This document shows, in pieces, positions 1 to 5,833 of a DNA stretch of 6,166 bases; positions within the stretch are counted from its first letter, which is position 1; the number at the start of each line of letters is the position of its first letter. Under the pieces are notes generated by a model that had not been told where the DNA came from, did no database searches, and saw only the letters and a list, made by a program, of their open reading frames with translations. The DNA is taken from assembly GCA_027623875.1 (NCBI GenBank), contig JAQBUS010000083.1, positions 1 through 6,166 of the forward strand. Reading direction: 5' to 3'. Position numbers and translations under genes: made by a program. This DNA comes from Pseudomonadota bacterium (lineage in GTDB: Bacteria; Pseudomonadota; Alphaproteobacteria; Rhodobacterales; Rhodobacteraceae).

Positions 1-20
1 ATCAATATCATAAATCAAAT

Positions 21-54
21 CATGATAGAGTTAAGCGCTCTATCATGGTTTTTT
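21..54 (+). terminator. Rho-independent terminator for a gene left of the window
   Basis: A perfect 10-bp inverted repeat, CATGATAGAG (21-30) and CTCTATCATG (38-47), encloses a 7-nt loop and is followed on the plus strand by six T residues (49-54). The T run fits a plus-strand gene entering from the left edge. Read on the minus strand, the hairpin begins 9 nt after the stop codon of the 73-residue gene, but the tail there is only ATTTGATTTA, so it would be a weaker terminator for the umuDC-side operon. It probably acts in both directions between convergent genes. Confidence 0.85.
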
Positions 55-55
55 G

Positions 56-277
56 TTACTTTGACTCACCTAAAACAAGTTGCCTAACTTTAACTGCTTT
101 CTCGAAGTGATCTAATTTGTGTTTCATAATCCACCAGTGAGCAGCCTCCATTAATAGTTCTGGATTATCATTTTTATTCTTGAAGAAAGCATAAAAGGAT
201 AGACCGACATTTTCTCCTTTTTTCTCAATTTTCTCGTTGCACCCACGAATAAAAATTTCTTTTAATTCATCTCTCAT
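56..277 (-). CDS. Small conserved-looking protein of unknown function (73 aa)
   Basis: This 73-residue soluble protein has no signal peptide or membrane segment. It is rich in charged residues with an aromatic centre: GLSFYAFF at about 25-32, a Trp-Trp pair at 48-49, then LDHFEKAVK at 55-63. The pattern suggests a compact helical fold. From memory it resembles the short uncharacterised family DUF6500, but that was not checked and no function is known. The start is supported by AGGT placed 6 nt before the ATG (AAGTAGGT upstream). It is the last of the minus-strand genes, 56 bp after the 72-residue gene. No convincing promoter is visible in that gap, so it may be the distal gene of the umuDC operon. 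That it is a real gene is fairly sure; its role is unknown. Confidence 0.8.
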   Translation of the reverse strand: MRDELKEIFIRGCNEKIEKKGENVGLSFYAFFKNKNDNPELLMEAAHWWIMKHKLDHFEKAVKVRQLVLGESK

Positions 278-333
278 TTTTGACCTACTTCAATTGTTCA
301 ATTTCTCTAAAACCCGTATTCCTGCCGATTGTT

Positions 334-552
334 TTAGTTTACTGTTCCCAACACTGGAATCATTCTAGGTCCAGCCTGTCTAGCCTTACCAATAATCTCA
401 ACCAGCTCATCATAAGTCAGCTCAAACTTATCCTCACTGTCAAAGACATAGACCATATTCTTGTCTTTGAATTCTTCAGGAGTAGGCGGCACGAACCGCT
501 TAGGAATTAAAATCTGTGCCAATTGTTCATTTGAAAGTTTAAATAAATGCAT
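334..552 (-). CDS. Unknown 72-aa protein directly downstream of umuC
   Basis: The ATG lies only 4 nt past the umuC stop codon, so its ribosome-binding region sits within the end of umuC and translation is probably coupled. A weak purine-rich stretch (GAGTGAGA) serves as the only visible Shine-Dalgarno candidate. The protein is soluble and slightly acidic. An N-terminal part (MHLFKLSNEQLAQILIPKRF) leads into a Pro-rich turn (VPPTPEEF), then VYVFDSEDKFELTYDELVEIIGKARQAG and a short hydrophobic tail. This looks like a small alpha/beta fold with one long acidic helix at about residues 46-60. I do not recognise the family. Its position suggests it is made together with Pol V and could modulate UmuC or UmuD, but that is inference from position only. 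Confidence 0.8.
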   Translation of the reverse strand: MHLFKLSNEQLAQILIPKRFVPPTPEEFKDKNMVYVFDSEDKFELTYDELVEIIGKARQAGPRMIPVLGTVN

Positions 553-556
553 AGTC

Positions 557-1852
557 TTATCTCACTCTAAAGAGTTCATTCCATTCGGTTAAATAGTTTG
601 GGGATTTGCGTTCTTGATTCATTTGCCAGTGTTCTTCTTTTCGCCCACACAAGCCCAACGACAGCGTGTTCTTGCCATACTTGTGGGTGATGTGATCTAA
701 GGTGTCGGAGAGCTTGGCTCGCTTAATCTGTAGAGAATAATCGGTAAATAGGTCAGGGGAGAATTTGGTTTTAGGTATGATCTCCATCAGGATGATGCCT
801 GCCTTTTTATACTTAAATCCGGGTTTGAATATTTCATCAATGGCCTGCATTGCTATGCGGGTAATCTCTAATACATCATCGCTGTGTTCATGTAGCTGCA
901 TAATCACGTAAGGTGTGTATTTTGCACATTTATCAAAGCGACCAGTTTGAATAAACACCCCAATCATTTTGCATAGGGACATATCATCCCGAAGCCTTGA
1001 GACAGCTCTTTGCACATATAAACGCACTGAGGATTTGATATTTTCAATGTCGTAAATCGGTTGGCCATAAGATTGGCTACTGATGATTTGCTTTTTAGCA
1101 GGCGCATCACTCTCTAGATCGATGCATGAGATCCCATTCAACTCGCGTACAGTCTTTTCCATAACAATACTGAACTGCTTTTTAATCTCTGCTGGATGCG
1201 CTTGAACTAAATCCAAAACGGTACGGATATTCATTGTATTGAGCTTTTTACTGTTCTGGCGACCAACTCCCCAAACCTCGCCAACATCGATCTGTGCAAG
1301 CATGGCTTCAGTTGAGCAGGGATCCATATCGACCAGATTGCACACTCCATTAAAGAACTTATTCTTCTTGGCTAGATGATTGGCAATTTTGGCTTCAGTC
1401 TTTGAACGTCCAATGCCCACACAGCAGGGTAAAGTGAGCCACTGCCAAGCAGTCTTGCGAATGTCTTGGGCATAGTCGGTTAAATCAAATAAGTGCTCAT
1501 AGCTGGTGAGATCCAAGAAGCATTCATCAACTGAATAAATCTCTTGCTCTCCTGGTGCAACATACATCCCCAGTAAAGTCATAAAACGACGAGACATGGC
1601 CCCATATAGGGCAAAGTTGCTGGAGAACACCTGAACATCATGCTTCTTGATGATGTCTTGAATCTGGAATACCGGCACACCCATTTTAATACCAATGTCT
1701 TTGGCTTCTTGGGAGCGCGCCACGGCACAACCATCATTACTCGAGAGAACAATGACCGGACGATTATTAAGGGACGGATTAAAAATACGCTCACAACTGA
1801 CGTAGCAGTTATTCACGTCCACTAACGCGAATATACGATTTTCAGCTTTCAT
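557..1852 (-). CDS. umuC: DNA polymerase V catalytic subunit UmuC
   Basis: Y-family translesion DNA polymerase that works with processed UmuD (UmuD'2C, Pol V) to copy past lesions at low fidelity. At 431 residues it is near the usual UmuC length (E. coli 422). Palm residues are intact: Asp12 in FALVDVNNCYVSCE and Asp109-Glu110 in IYSVDECFLDL, the three metal-binding acids, with Tyr17 at the steric-gate position that excludes ribonucleotides. VWGVGRQNSKKL (193-204) is the helix-hairpin-helix thumb region, and about 250-360 is the little finger. SPDLF (365-369) sits where E. coli UmuC has its beta-clamp motif QLNLF. Residues about 382-430 match the C-terminal DUF4113 segment (WQMNQERKSPNYLTEWNELFRVR). 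The gene starts 12 nt after umuD with a weak AAGAAG ribosome site overlapping the umuD stop, as expected for a umuDC operon. No damage to the frame is seen. Confidence 0.97.
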   Translation of the reverse strand: MKAENRIFALVDVNNCYVSCERIFNPSLNNRPVIVLSSNDGCAVARSQEAKDIGIKMGVPVFQIQDIIKKHDVQVFSSNFALYGAMSRRFMTLLGMYVAPGEQEIYSVDECFLDLTSYEHLFDLTDYAQDIRKTAWQWLTLPCCVGIGRSKTEAKIANHLAKKNKFFNGVCNLVDMDPCSTEAMLAQIDVGEVWGVGRQNSKKLNTMNIRTVLDLVQAHPAEIKKQFSIVMEKTVRELNGISCIDLESDAPAKKQIISSQSYGQPIYDIENIKSSVRLYVQRAVSRLRDDMSLCKMIGVFIQTGRFDKCAKYTPYVIMQLHEHSDDVLEITRIAMQAIDEIFKPGFKYKKAGIILMEIIPKTKFSPDLFTDYSLQIKRAKLSDTLDHITHKYGKNTLSLGLCGRKEEHWQMNQERKSPNYLTEWNELFRVR

Positions 1853-1864
1853 TTTTTATACTTC

Positions 1865-2500
1865 TTATTTGCTGGTCGAGCGTCTATAAAATTGCTTGAG
1901 GTTGAAAGTCACAACCCCTTGGATAGAGATAGACTGGCTGTCTTTAGGAATAATATGCTCGTAAGCTGGATTTTCAGCTCTCAGCCAAATAGGGGGAAGT
2001 TCATAGTCTTCATCCCCAAACATTTCTTTGATTTCTTGTTTTGACATCTTAGCGGTCATCATTAACCGCTTAAGTGTTATTTCACGCTCATCGATGAGGG
2101 CTAAAACGATATCTCTATGCTGTGCTGTAATGCTCTTATCGACCAAGAAAGGGTCATCGATTTCAAAACCAGCGTAAAGCATAGACTCACTATCAACCCG
2201 TCCCATAAAAGTGGATATGGGGTTGAAGATAAGAAAGTCATTTAAGTCGATCGACTTATCGATATGGTCTTTGGTACCAAAAGCAGGACCAGCTGAAAAA
2301 CGTTCCAGTGCAGACGGAATTTCGAGGCGGGTTTTGACTGAAATTTCTTTAAGATCAAACTTAGAGCCTAGCTCATGCTTTTTTTGTATTTTTTCAAAGA
2401 CAGCATTGACTGTAGGACTAGGAGCACCATCGGGACCCATGAGTGTTTGAAGGAATGACCAGACGTCATCCGAGAAATAGATCGGTAGTTTCTTTGACAT
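1865..2500 (-). CDS. umuD: UmuD with long N-terminus (UmuDAb-like, self-cleaving S24 protein)
   Basis: This is a LexA/UmuD-type (S24) self-cleaving protein of 211 residues, far longer than E. coli UmuD (139). The cleavage site is Ala70-Gly71 (RFSAGPAFG). The catalytic Ser106 lies in DSESMLYAG and Lys144 in ITLKRLMM, and IDLNDFLI and VDKSITAQHRDIVLALID match E. coli UmuD closely. Cleavage on RecA filaments should yield UmuD', the partner of UmuC. The extra N-terminus resembles Acinetobacter UmuDAb, which is known to act as a LexA-like repressor of damage genes in a genus lacking LexA. Residues 4-40 (KLPIYFS, then two helices split by PDGAPS) look to me like a ribbon-helix-helix fold; this is inference. 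The start is well fixed by TAGGAG with 6 nt to the ATG. Its promoter contains a palindrome that could be its own operator. Confidence 0.95.
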   Translation of the reverse strand: MSKKLPIYFSDDVWSFLQTLMGPDGAPSPTVNAVFEKIQKKHELGSKFDLKEISVKTRLEIPSALERFSAGPAFGTKDHIDKSIDLNDFLIFNPISTFMGRVDSESMLYAGFEIDDPFLVDKSITAQHRDIVLALIDEREITLKRLMMTAKMSKQEIKEMFGDEDYELPPIWLRAENPAYEHIIPKDSQSISIQGVVTFNLKQFYRRSTSK

Positions 2501-2548
2501 GTTTGACTCCTACGCTACGAGGCGTGTTTGGAACTGAACTCTTTTTTT

Positions 2549-2577
2549 AGAATAGTCTGCGCTGAATTAAATTTCAA
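2549..2577 (-). promoter_or_regulatory. Sigma-70-type promoter of umuDC
   Basis: Read on the minus strand there is a -35 box TTGAAA (plus positions 2572-2577), a spacer of exactly 17 bp and a -10 box TATTCT (2549-2554). These differ from the consensus by one and two bases. Transcription would begin near 2542, giving a leader of about 42 nt that carries the TAGGAG ribosome site of umuD. The -35 is embedded in the palindrome at 2567-2583, so a protein bound there would exclude RNA polymerase. Confidence 0.7.
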
Positions 2578-2583
2578 ATTTAA
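2567..2583. promoter_or_regulatory. Perfect 17-bp palindrome over the umuD -35: candidate operator
   Basis: TTAAATTT-C-AAATTTAA is a perfect dyad of 8-bp arms around one central base. It covers the whole -35 box of the umuD promoter, the normal place for a repressor site. The likely binder is the long UmuD itself or a companion SOS regulator, because Acinetobacter uses UmuDAb in place of LexA. The all-A/T composition means chance symmetry in AT-rich DNA is possible; its placement is the main argument. Confidence 0.5.
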
Positions 2584-2587
2584 AAGC

Positions 2588-2596
2588 TGTGGATAA
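2588..2596 (-). promoter_or_regulatory. Perfect DnaA-box 9-mer upstream of umuD
   Basis: The minus strand reads TTATCCACA, the exact DnaA-box consensus, 10 bp upstream of the -35 box of umuD and inside the SRAP-umuD gap. There is no cluster of boxes, no AT-rich unwinding element with iterons and no replication gene nearby, so this is not an origin. It could let DnaA influence umuDC transcription, or be chance. Confidence 0.35.
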
Positions 2597-2607
2597 TCAA
2601 GGCACCT

Positions 2608-3258
2608 TCAAATTAAATTAGGTTGAGCACCATTTTCGGATAAGTGGGATTTAGGGAAGGTGATGTACTCATCCTGCATTTCAAAGAAGAACTCATGCGC
2701 CTCTTTAAAGCTGCAATTCAGCCATTCTTCGCGGTATTCGTCAGGGATTACGATGATCGAGCGCTTCTCATCTTTAGGTTTATGGAATTGCTTCATAAAG
2801 GGGTGTTTATCGGCATTGATGGTGAGCATGCTCATTGATCGGATTTGCTCCCCATCGATGACAGCATTCTCGTATATGGCCGCCACAGTAAAGGGCATGC
2901 CATCCTCACGTGCAATCCCATACCAGTGAGATTTCCCGTCAATGTATTTAGGCTCAAAGATGGTTTCGACAGGGATTAAACCAAATTGAGACTTATGCCA
3001 AGCCTCCCTAAAACTGGGTTTTTCAGCGACCGTTTCAGTCCGGGCATTGTATGTGTACTTGCCGAAATTCTTTTCCTTGGCCCACTTAGGAATCATTCCA
3101 AAATTAACCGATCGCCATTCGATCTTGCCGTCATTGGAAAAGATCAAAGGAGAGGGATAGTTAGGAAATATGTCTTCAGGAAATTGCAATTGATCAGGTT
3201 CAGGGAGATCTATCAGGAATGCACGATTCTTTCTTATCGCTTCGAAGTTTGCGCACAT
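2608..3258 (-). CDS. SOS response-associated peptidase (SRAP / HMCES / YedK family)
   Basis: SRAP proteins crosslink covalently to abasic sites in single-stranded DNA through the amino group of Cys2, forming a thiazolidine that shields the site from strand cleavage. This protein of 216 residues keeps the key residues: Cys2 exposed once Met1 is removed, Asn71 in NARTET (E. coli YedK Asn75), Glu102 in IFEP (YedK Glu105) and His159 (YedK His160). It differs from YedK in three ways. It begins MCANF rather than MCGRF, so Arg4 is replaced by Asn. It has FEPKY instead of FEW. Three or so residues are inserted after His159 (HKPKDEKRSIIV). It thus belongs to a divergent branch. The start is forced by the need for Cys2; AGGG lies upstream. 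The gene precedes umuDC on the same strand, with 107 bp and a separate promoter between them, which fits a joint DNA-damage role. Confidence 0.95.
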   Translation of the reverse strand: MCANFEAIRKNRAFLIDLPEPDQLQFPEDIFPNYPSPLIFSNDGKIEWRSVNFGMIPKWAKEKNFGKYTYNARTETVAEKPSFREAWHKSQFGLIPVETIFEPKYIDGKSHWYGIAREDGMPFTVAAIYENAVIDGEQIRSMSMLTINADKHPFMKQFHKPKDEKRSIIVIPDEYREEWLNCSFKEAHEFFFEMQDEYITFPKSHLSENGAQPNLI

Positions 3259-3319
3259 AGACTTATCCCTGTTTATTCTTCATGATCATCGCTCAAATAG
3301 TAACCCAACTAAGAATAAA

Positions 3320-3348
3320 ATGATTTCAAAACAATTTAGTATCGTCAA
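3320..3348 (-). promoter_or_regulatory. Candidate promoter of the SRAP gene
   Basis: On the minus strand TTGACG (3343-3348) is followed after 17 bp by AATCAT (3320-3325). The -35 matches consensus at five of six bases and the -10 at four of six, giving a leader of about 55 nt. An 8-base sequence ATTTCAAA (3323-3330, plus strand) overlapping the -10 also occurs in the umuD palindrome (2571-2578), hinting at shared control. Stronger evidence is lacking. Confidence 0.35.
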
Positions 3349-3473
3349 CGCAGTGCTCACATAAGAATTTGCAGTATTAAACCTAAAAACAGTGAGTTTT
3401 ACATATCTATAATTGATACTCAGCTCTACAAGTCATATTTATTTATATAAGCTATACTGGTGATGGAATCGCT

Positions 3474-3614
3474 ATGACTAATAAACAAACGCAAGAGTCC
3501 AATCCTCAAAAAGAATCAAACGATGACAAGGGTGATCAGAAAACCTATCAGAATCCGGATCCCCAAAAAAAACCTAATGAAGAGCCCGAGAACCCGCTTA
3601 AAGAGCAGAAGTAG
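3474..3614 (+). CDS. Small highly hydrophilic, probably disordered protein (46 aa)
   Basis: An ATG with GGA placed 7 nt upstream opens a 46-codon frame ending in TAG, followed 3 nt later by a strong terminator. The product begins MTNKQTQESNPQKESNDDKG. It is built almost wholly of Lys (8), Gln (7), Asn, Glu and Pro (6 each) and Asp (4), with only Met1, Tyr25 and Leu42 as larger hydrophobic residues and no Cys, Trp, Phe, Val or Ile. It should be unfolded, without membrane or signal segments. Pro recurs with Asn, Gln or Glu beside it (NPQK, NPDPQKKPNEEPENP), giving a loosely repetitive text. The function is unknown; low-complexity hydrophilic proteins are often linked to stress, but that is only analogy. 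It diverges from the SRAP gene and converges on katE. A TATAAT at 3408-3413 could be its -10, without a good -35. Confidence 0.7.
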   Translation: MTNKQTQESNPQKESNDDKGDQKTYQNPDPQKKPNEEPENPLKEQK

Positions 3615-3617
3615 ATC

Positions 3618-3642
3618 AAAAAGCCCTCGTCGAGGGCTTTTT
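3618..3642. terminator. Bidirectional terminator between the 46-aa gene and katE
   Basis: AAAAAGCCCTC (3618-3628) pairs perfectly with GAGGGCTTTTT (3632-3642) around a GTC loop. The GC core with A residues on one side and T residues on the other gives a proper U tract on both strands. It therefore ends the 46-residue gene (plus strand, stop 3 nt before) and katE (minus strand, stop about 40 nt away). Confidence 0.92.
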
Positions 3643-3681
3643 GAAATCAAATGCTTACACTACTTTTAATCTCAAATAAAT

Positions 3682-5760
3682 TCATGCTGGAATAGCTGCG
3701 ACAACTTTTTCTCTATCCCACAAACGGTGATTTTGAATAGCTTGTTTGAATTGATCTTGGATCTCTTTAAAATTTTGAGTAGAGAATAGAGCTGCATCCT
3801 TAGTGAGCTGAAACTCATCTATTAAAGCGCATTTATCACCGAGGAAAACAATAGGTTTGAGATGCTTATATGTCTCTAATACATAATGTTTAGAAACTCC
3901 ATCAGCCTTAAATACTTCTAAATTATTCCCATCAACCACGATTACGGCATCATAAGTCACTGAAGGCTCGCCATTTTGTCTTCCATCTACTGGTATTTCA
4001 TTGCCATCACTAGATTTAACAGGGGCTGCTTTCGGTGCTAAAGTTTCCACAATAGCTTTTTCTGCTTCAGCCCATATTTTAATATCATCTATTGATGATG
4101 CATTTACACCGTCATGAACGAGCAAGGCAATTTTTCGCTGTTTAATATCAGATGCAGGAAAAGATGAGGTACTTAATCTTTTCGAAGATGCAATTACGGG
4201 TTGGTGCAGACTATCTTGCTGTTTAGGGGGAGTTTTAATACCTAACTCTTTCGCAACATATTCAGCTAAGTCCAAGTCAATATTAGCTAAGACAGCGTAA
4301 ACTACACGTCTGCGGATATCTTCCGATTTAACCTTAGATAATTCAAAAGAATATGCATCCTTAATATGCTGTTGTTCATATTTTTCCAAACTATGATAGT
4401 GCATTGTGGCTTGCGAGAAATGATCAGCGAAACTTTCTGGTCGAACTCTTAGTTTGCTGCCTTGTACTTCTTCAGGATGTGTCTTGAAGGCACCACCGTC
4501 ATTAGGTGATTCTCTTGGCCAATTTTCATCAACAGAATTAGGTTCATAATTTGCCTTTCCTTTATAAACTTCGTGATTAGCATAACCACCTCGTCTATTC
4601 GTATGAAAAGGACAAACGGGTTTGTTAATTGGAATTTGATTAAAATTTACCGTACCTAGTCTGTGTAAGTGAGTATCCGTATAGCTAAACAGCCGTCCTT
4701 GTAAAAGGGGATCGTTACTAAAATCTATACCTGAGACAATATTTGCAGGACTAAAAGCAACTTGTTCTGTTTCTGCGAAAAAATCATCTGTATTTTTGTT
4801 TAAAACAAATTTACCTAGTGGAGTGACTGGTACAAGTTCTTCTGGGATTAATTTTGTAGCATCTAAGACATCAAAGTCCCATTGTTTTGCATCTTTTTCA
4901 GAGAAAATTTGTGCGCCTAATTCCCATTCCGGGTAATTGCCACGCTCAATAGCATCCCACAGATCACGTCTGTGAAAATCGGGATCTTTGCCATTAATTT
5001 TTAAGGCTTCATCCCAGACGACTTGAGCTACCCCTTGCTTTGGAGTCCAATGGAATTTCACTAAGAATGCTTCATTATTCTTATTAATCAATCTAAATGT
5101 ATGAACACCAAAACCTTGTATAGAGCGTAGATTTCTTGGAATTGCTCTATCAGACATTATCCAAGTAGTCATATGTGATGCTTCGGTGTTTAAAGAAATA
5201 AAATCCCAAAAAGTATCATGGGCAGATTGACCAGTTGGAACTTCATTGGCATCTTCTGGTTTTACTGCATGAACAAGGTCCGGAAATTTAATAGCATCCT
5301 GAATGAAGAAGACAGGGATATTATTCCCCACCAAATCATAATTTCCTTCTTCAGTATAAAATTTTATAGAAAAACCTCGTGCATCTCGAACGACATCAGC
5401 CGAACCTCGCCCACCTTGAACTGTAGAAATACGGACAAAGATAGGAGTTCGATTATTTGTGTCCGTTAGGAACTTAGCTTTAGTCCATTTTTCATTACCT
5501 GCATAAGCTTGAAAGTAACCATGAGCACCGACCCCTCGAGCATGTACAACACGTTCTGGAATACGCTCACGATCAAAATGAATAAGTTTATCCCTTAGAA
5601 GAAAGTCCTCGAGAAGAGTAGGGCCTTTCTCATTAATTTTTAGACTATTTTGATTATCAGCGACGGGAACACCTAAAGAAGAGGTAAGGGTTTTACCTAT
5701 AGGATCCACGTATGCTTCCTCAGAAAGCTGGTCGATTTTTGGTGTATTTGGTTCTTTCAT
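3682..5760 (-). CDS. katE: Large-subunit heme catalase (clade 2, HPII/KatE type)
   Basis: Converts hydrogen peroxide to water and oxygen in the cytoplasm, normally as a heme tetramer. Its 692 residues compare with 753 in E. coli HPII; the difference is mainly a shorter N-terminal arm. The catalase core carries distal His73 (VVHARG), Ser112 (ISTVQGG) and Asn146 (DLVGNN), and the heme-ligand Tyr360 (RLFSYTDT). The His-to-Tyr distance of 287 residues equals that of HPII (128 to 415). HPII His392, which bonds to the heme Tyr, is Ser337 here (AFSPAN), so that crosslink cannot form. Residues about 535-692 form the flavodoxin-like DJ-1/PfpI domain typical of large catalases, without a nucleophile Cys at the usual turn (VVVDGNN against VPCGN). 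The start has GAGA 8 nt upstream and a conserved-looking N-terminus. A terminator follows, and a candidate operator precedes it. Confidence 0.97.
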   Translation of the reverse strand: MKEPNTPKIDQLSEEAYVDPIGKTLTSSLGVPVADNQNSLKINEKGPTLLEDFLLRDKLIHFDRERIPERVVHARGVGAHGYFQAYAGNEKWTKAKFLTDTNNRTPIFVRISTVQGGRGSADVVRDARGFSIKFYTEEGNYDLVGNNIPVFFIQDAIKFPDLVHAVKPEDANEVPTGQSAHDTFWDFISLNTEASHMTTWIMSDRAIPRNLRSIQGFGVHTFRLINKNNEAFLVKFHWTPKQGVAQVVWDEALKINGKDPDFHRRDLWDAIERGNYPEWELGAQIFSEKDAKQWDFDVLDATKLIPEELVPVTPLGKFVLNKNTDDFFAETEQVAFSPANIVSGIDFSNDPLLQGRLFSYTDTHLHRLGTVNFNQIPINKPVCPFHTNRRGGYANHEVYKGKANYEPNSVDENWPRESPNDGGAFKTHPEEVQGSKLRVRPESFADHFSQATMHYHSLEKYEQQHIKDAYSFELSKVKSEDIRRRVVYAVLANIDLDLAEYVAKELGIKTPPKQQDSLHQPVIASSKRLSTSSFPASDIKQRKIALLVHDGVNASSIDDIKIWAEAEKAIVETLAPKAAPVKSSDGNEIPVDGRQNGEPSVTYDAVIVVDGNNLEVFKADGVSKHYVLETYKHLKPIVFLGDKCALIDEFQLTKDAALFSTQNFKEIQDQFKQAIQNHRLWDREKVVAAIPA

Positions 5761-5796
5761 ATCACATTCTCTTATACATTTGCTTTATAACGTTTT

Positions 5797-5820
5797 GTGA
5801 AAATAAGTATTTGTTTTCAC
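5797..5820. promoter_or_regulatory. 24-bp inverted repeat upstream of katE: candidate operator
   Basis: GTGAAAA (5797-5803) and TTTTCAC (5814-5820) are perfect 7-bp arms around a 10-bp centre, 36 to 60 bp upstream of the katE start codon. Arm spacing of about 17 bp centre to centre suits a dimeric regulator that contacts two turns of DNA. The regulator is not identified. Confidence 0.4.
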
Positions 5821-5833
5821 TTAAGTTAATGGC

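Noticed and set aside
280..510. Plus-strand frame of 76 codons
   Set aside because: It lies antisense to the 72-residue gene and has no ribosome site or recognisable protein features.
1579..1825. Minus-strand 71-codon frame and plus-strand 61-codon frame inside umuC
   Set aside because: Both overlap the well-supported umuC reading frame and have no protein-like motifs.
2211..2450. Plus-strand frame of 79 codons
   Set aside because: It is antisense to umuD, and its sequence has no domain pattern.
2512..2525. Small hairpin ACGC/GCGT before the umuD ribosome site
   Set aside because: The stem is only 4 bp with a 6-nt loop, too weak to call a regulatory structure.
2567..2596. Replication origin suggested by the DnaA box and AT-rich palindrome
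   Set aside because: There is a single box, no iterons and no replication initiator gene; the site sits in a promoter.
2644..3285. Three plus-strand frames of 64-99 codons opposite the SRAP gene
   Set aside because: The SRAP frame carries all its catalytic residues; these are shadows on the other strand.
5218..5469. Plus-strand frame of 83 codons inside katE
   Set aside because: It is antisense to the conserved catalase core.
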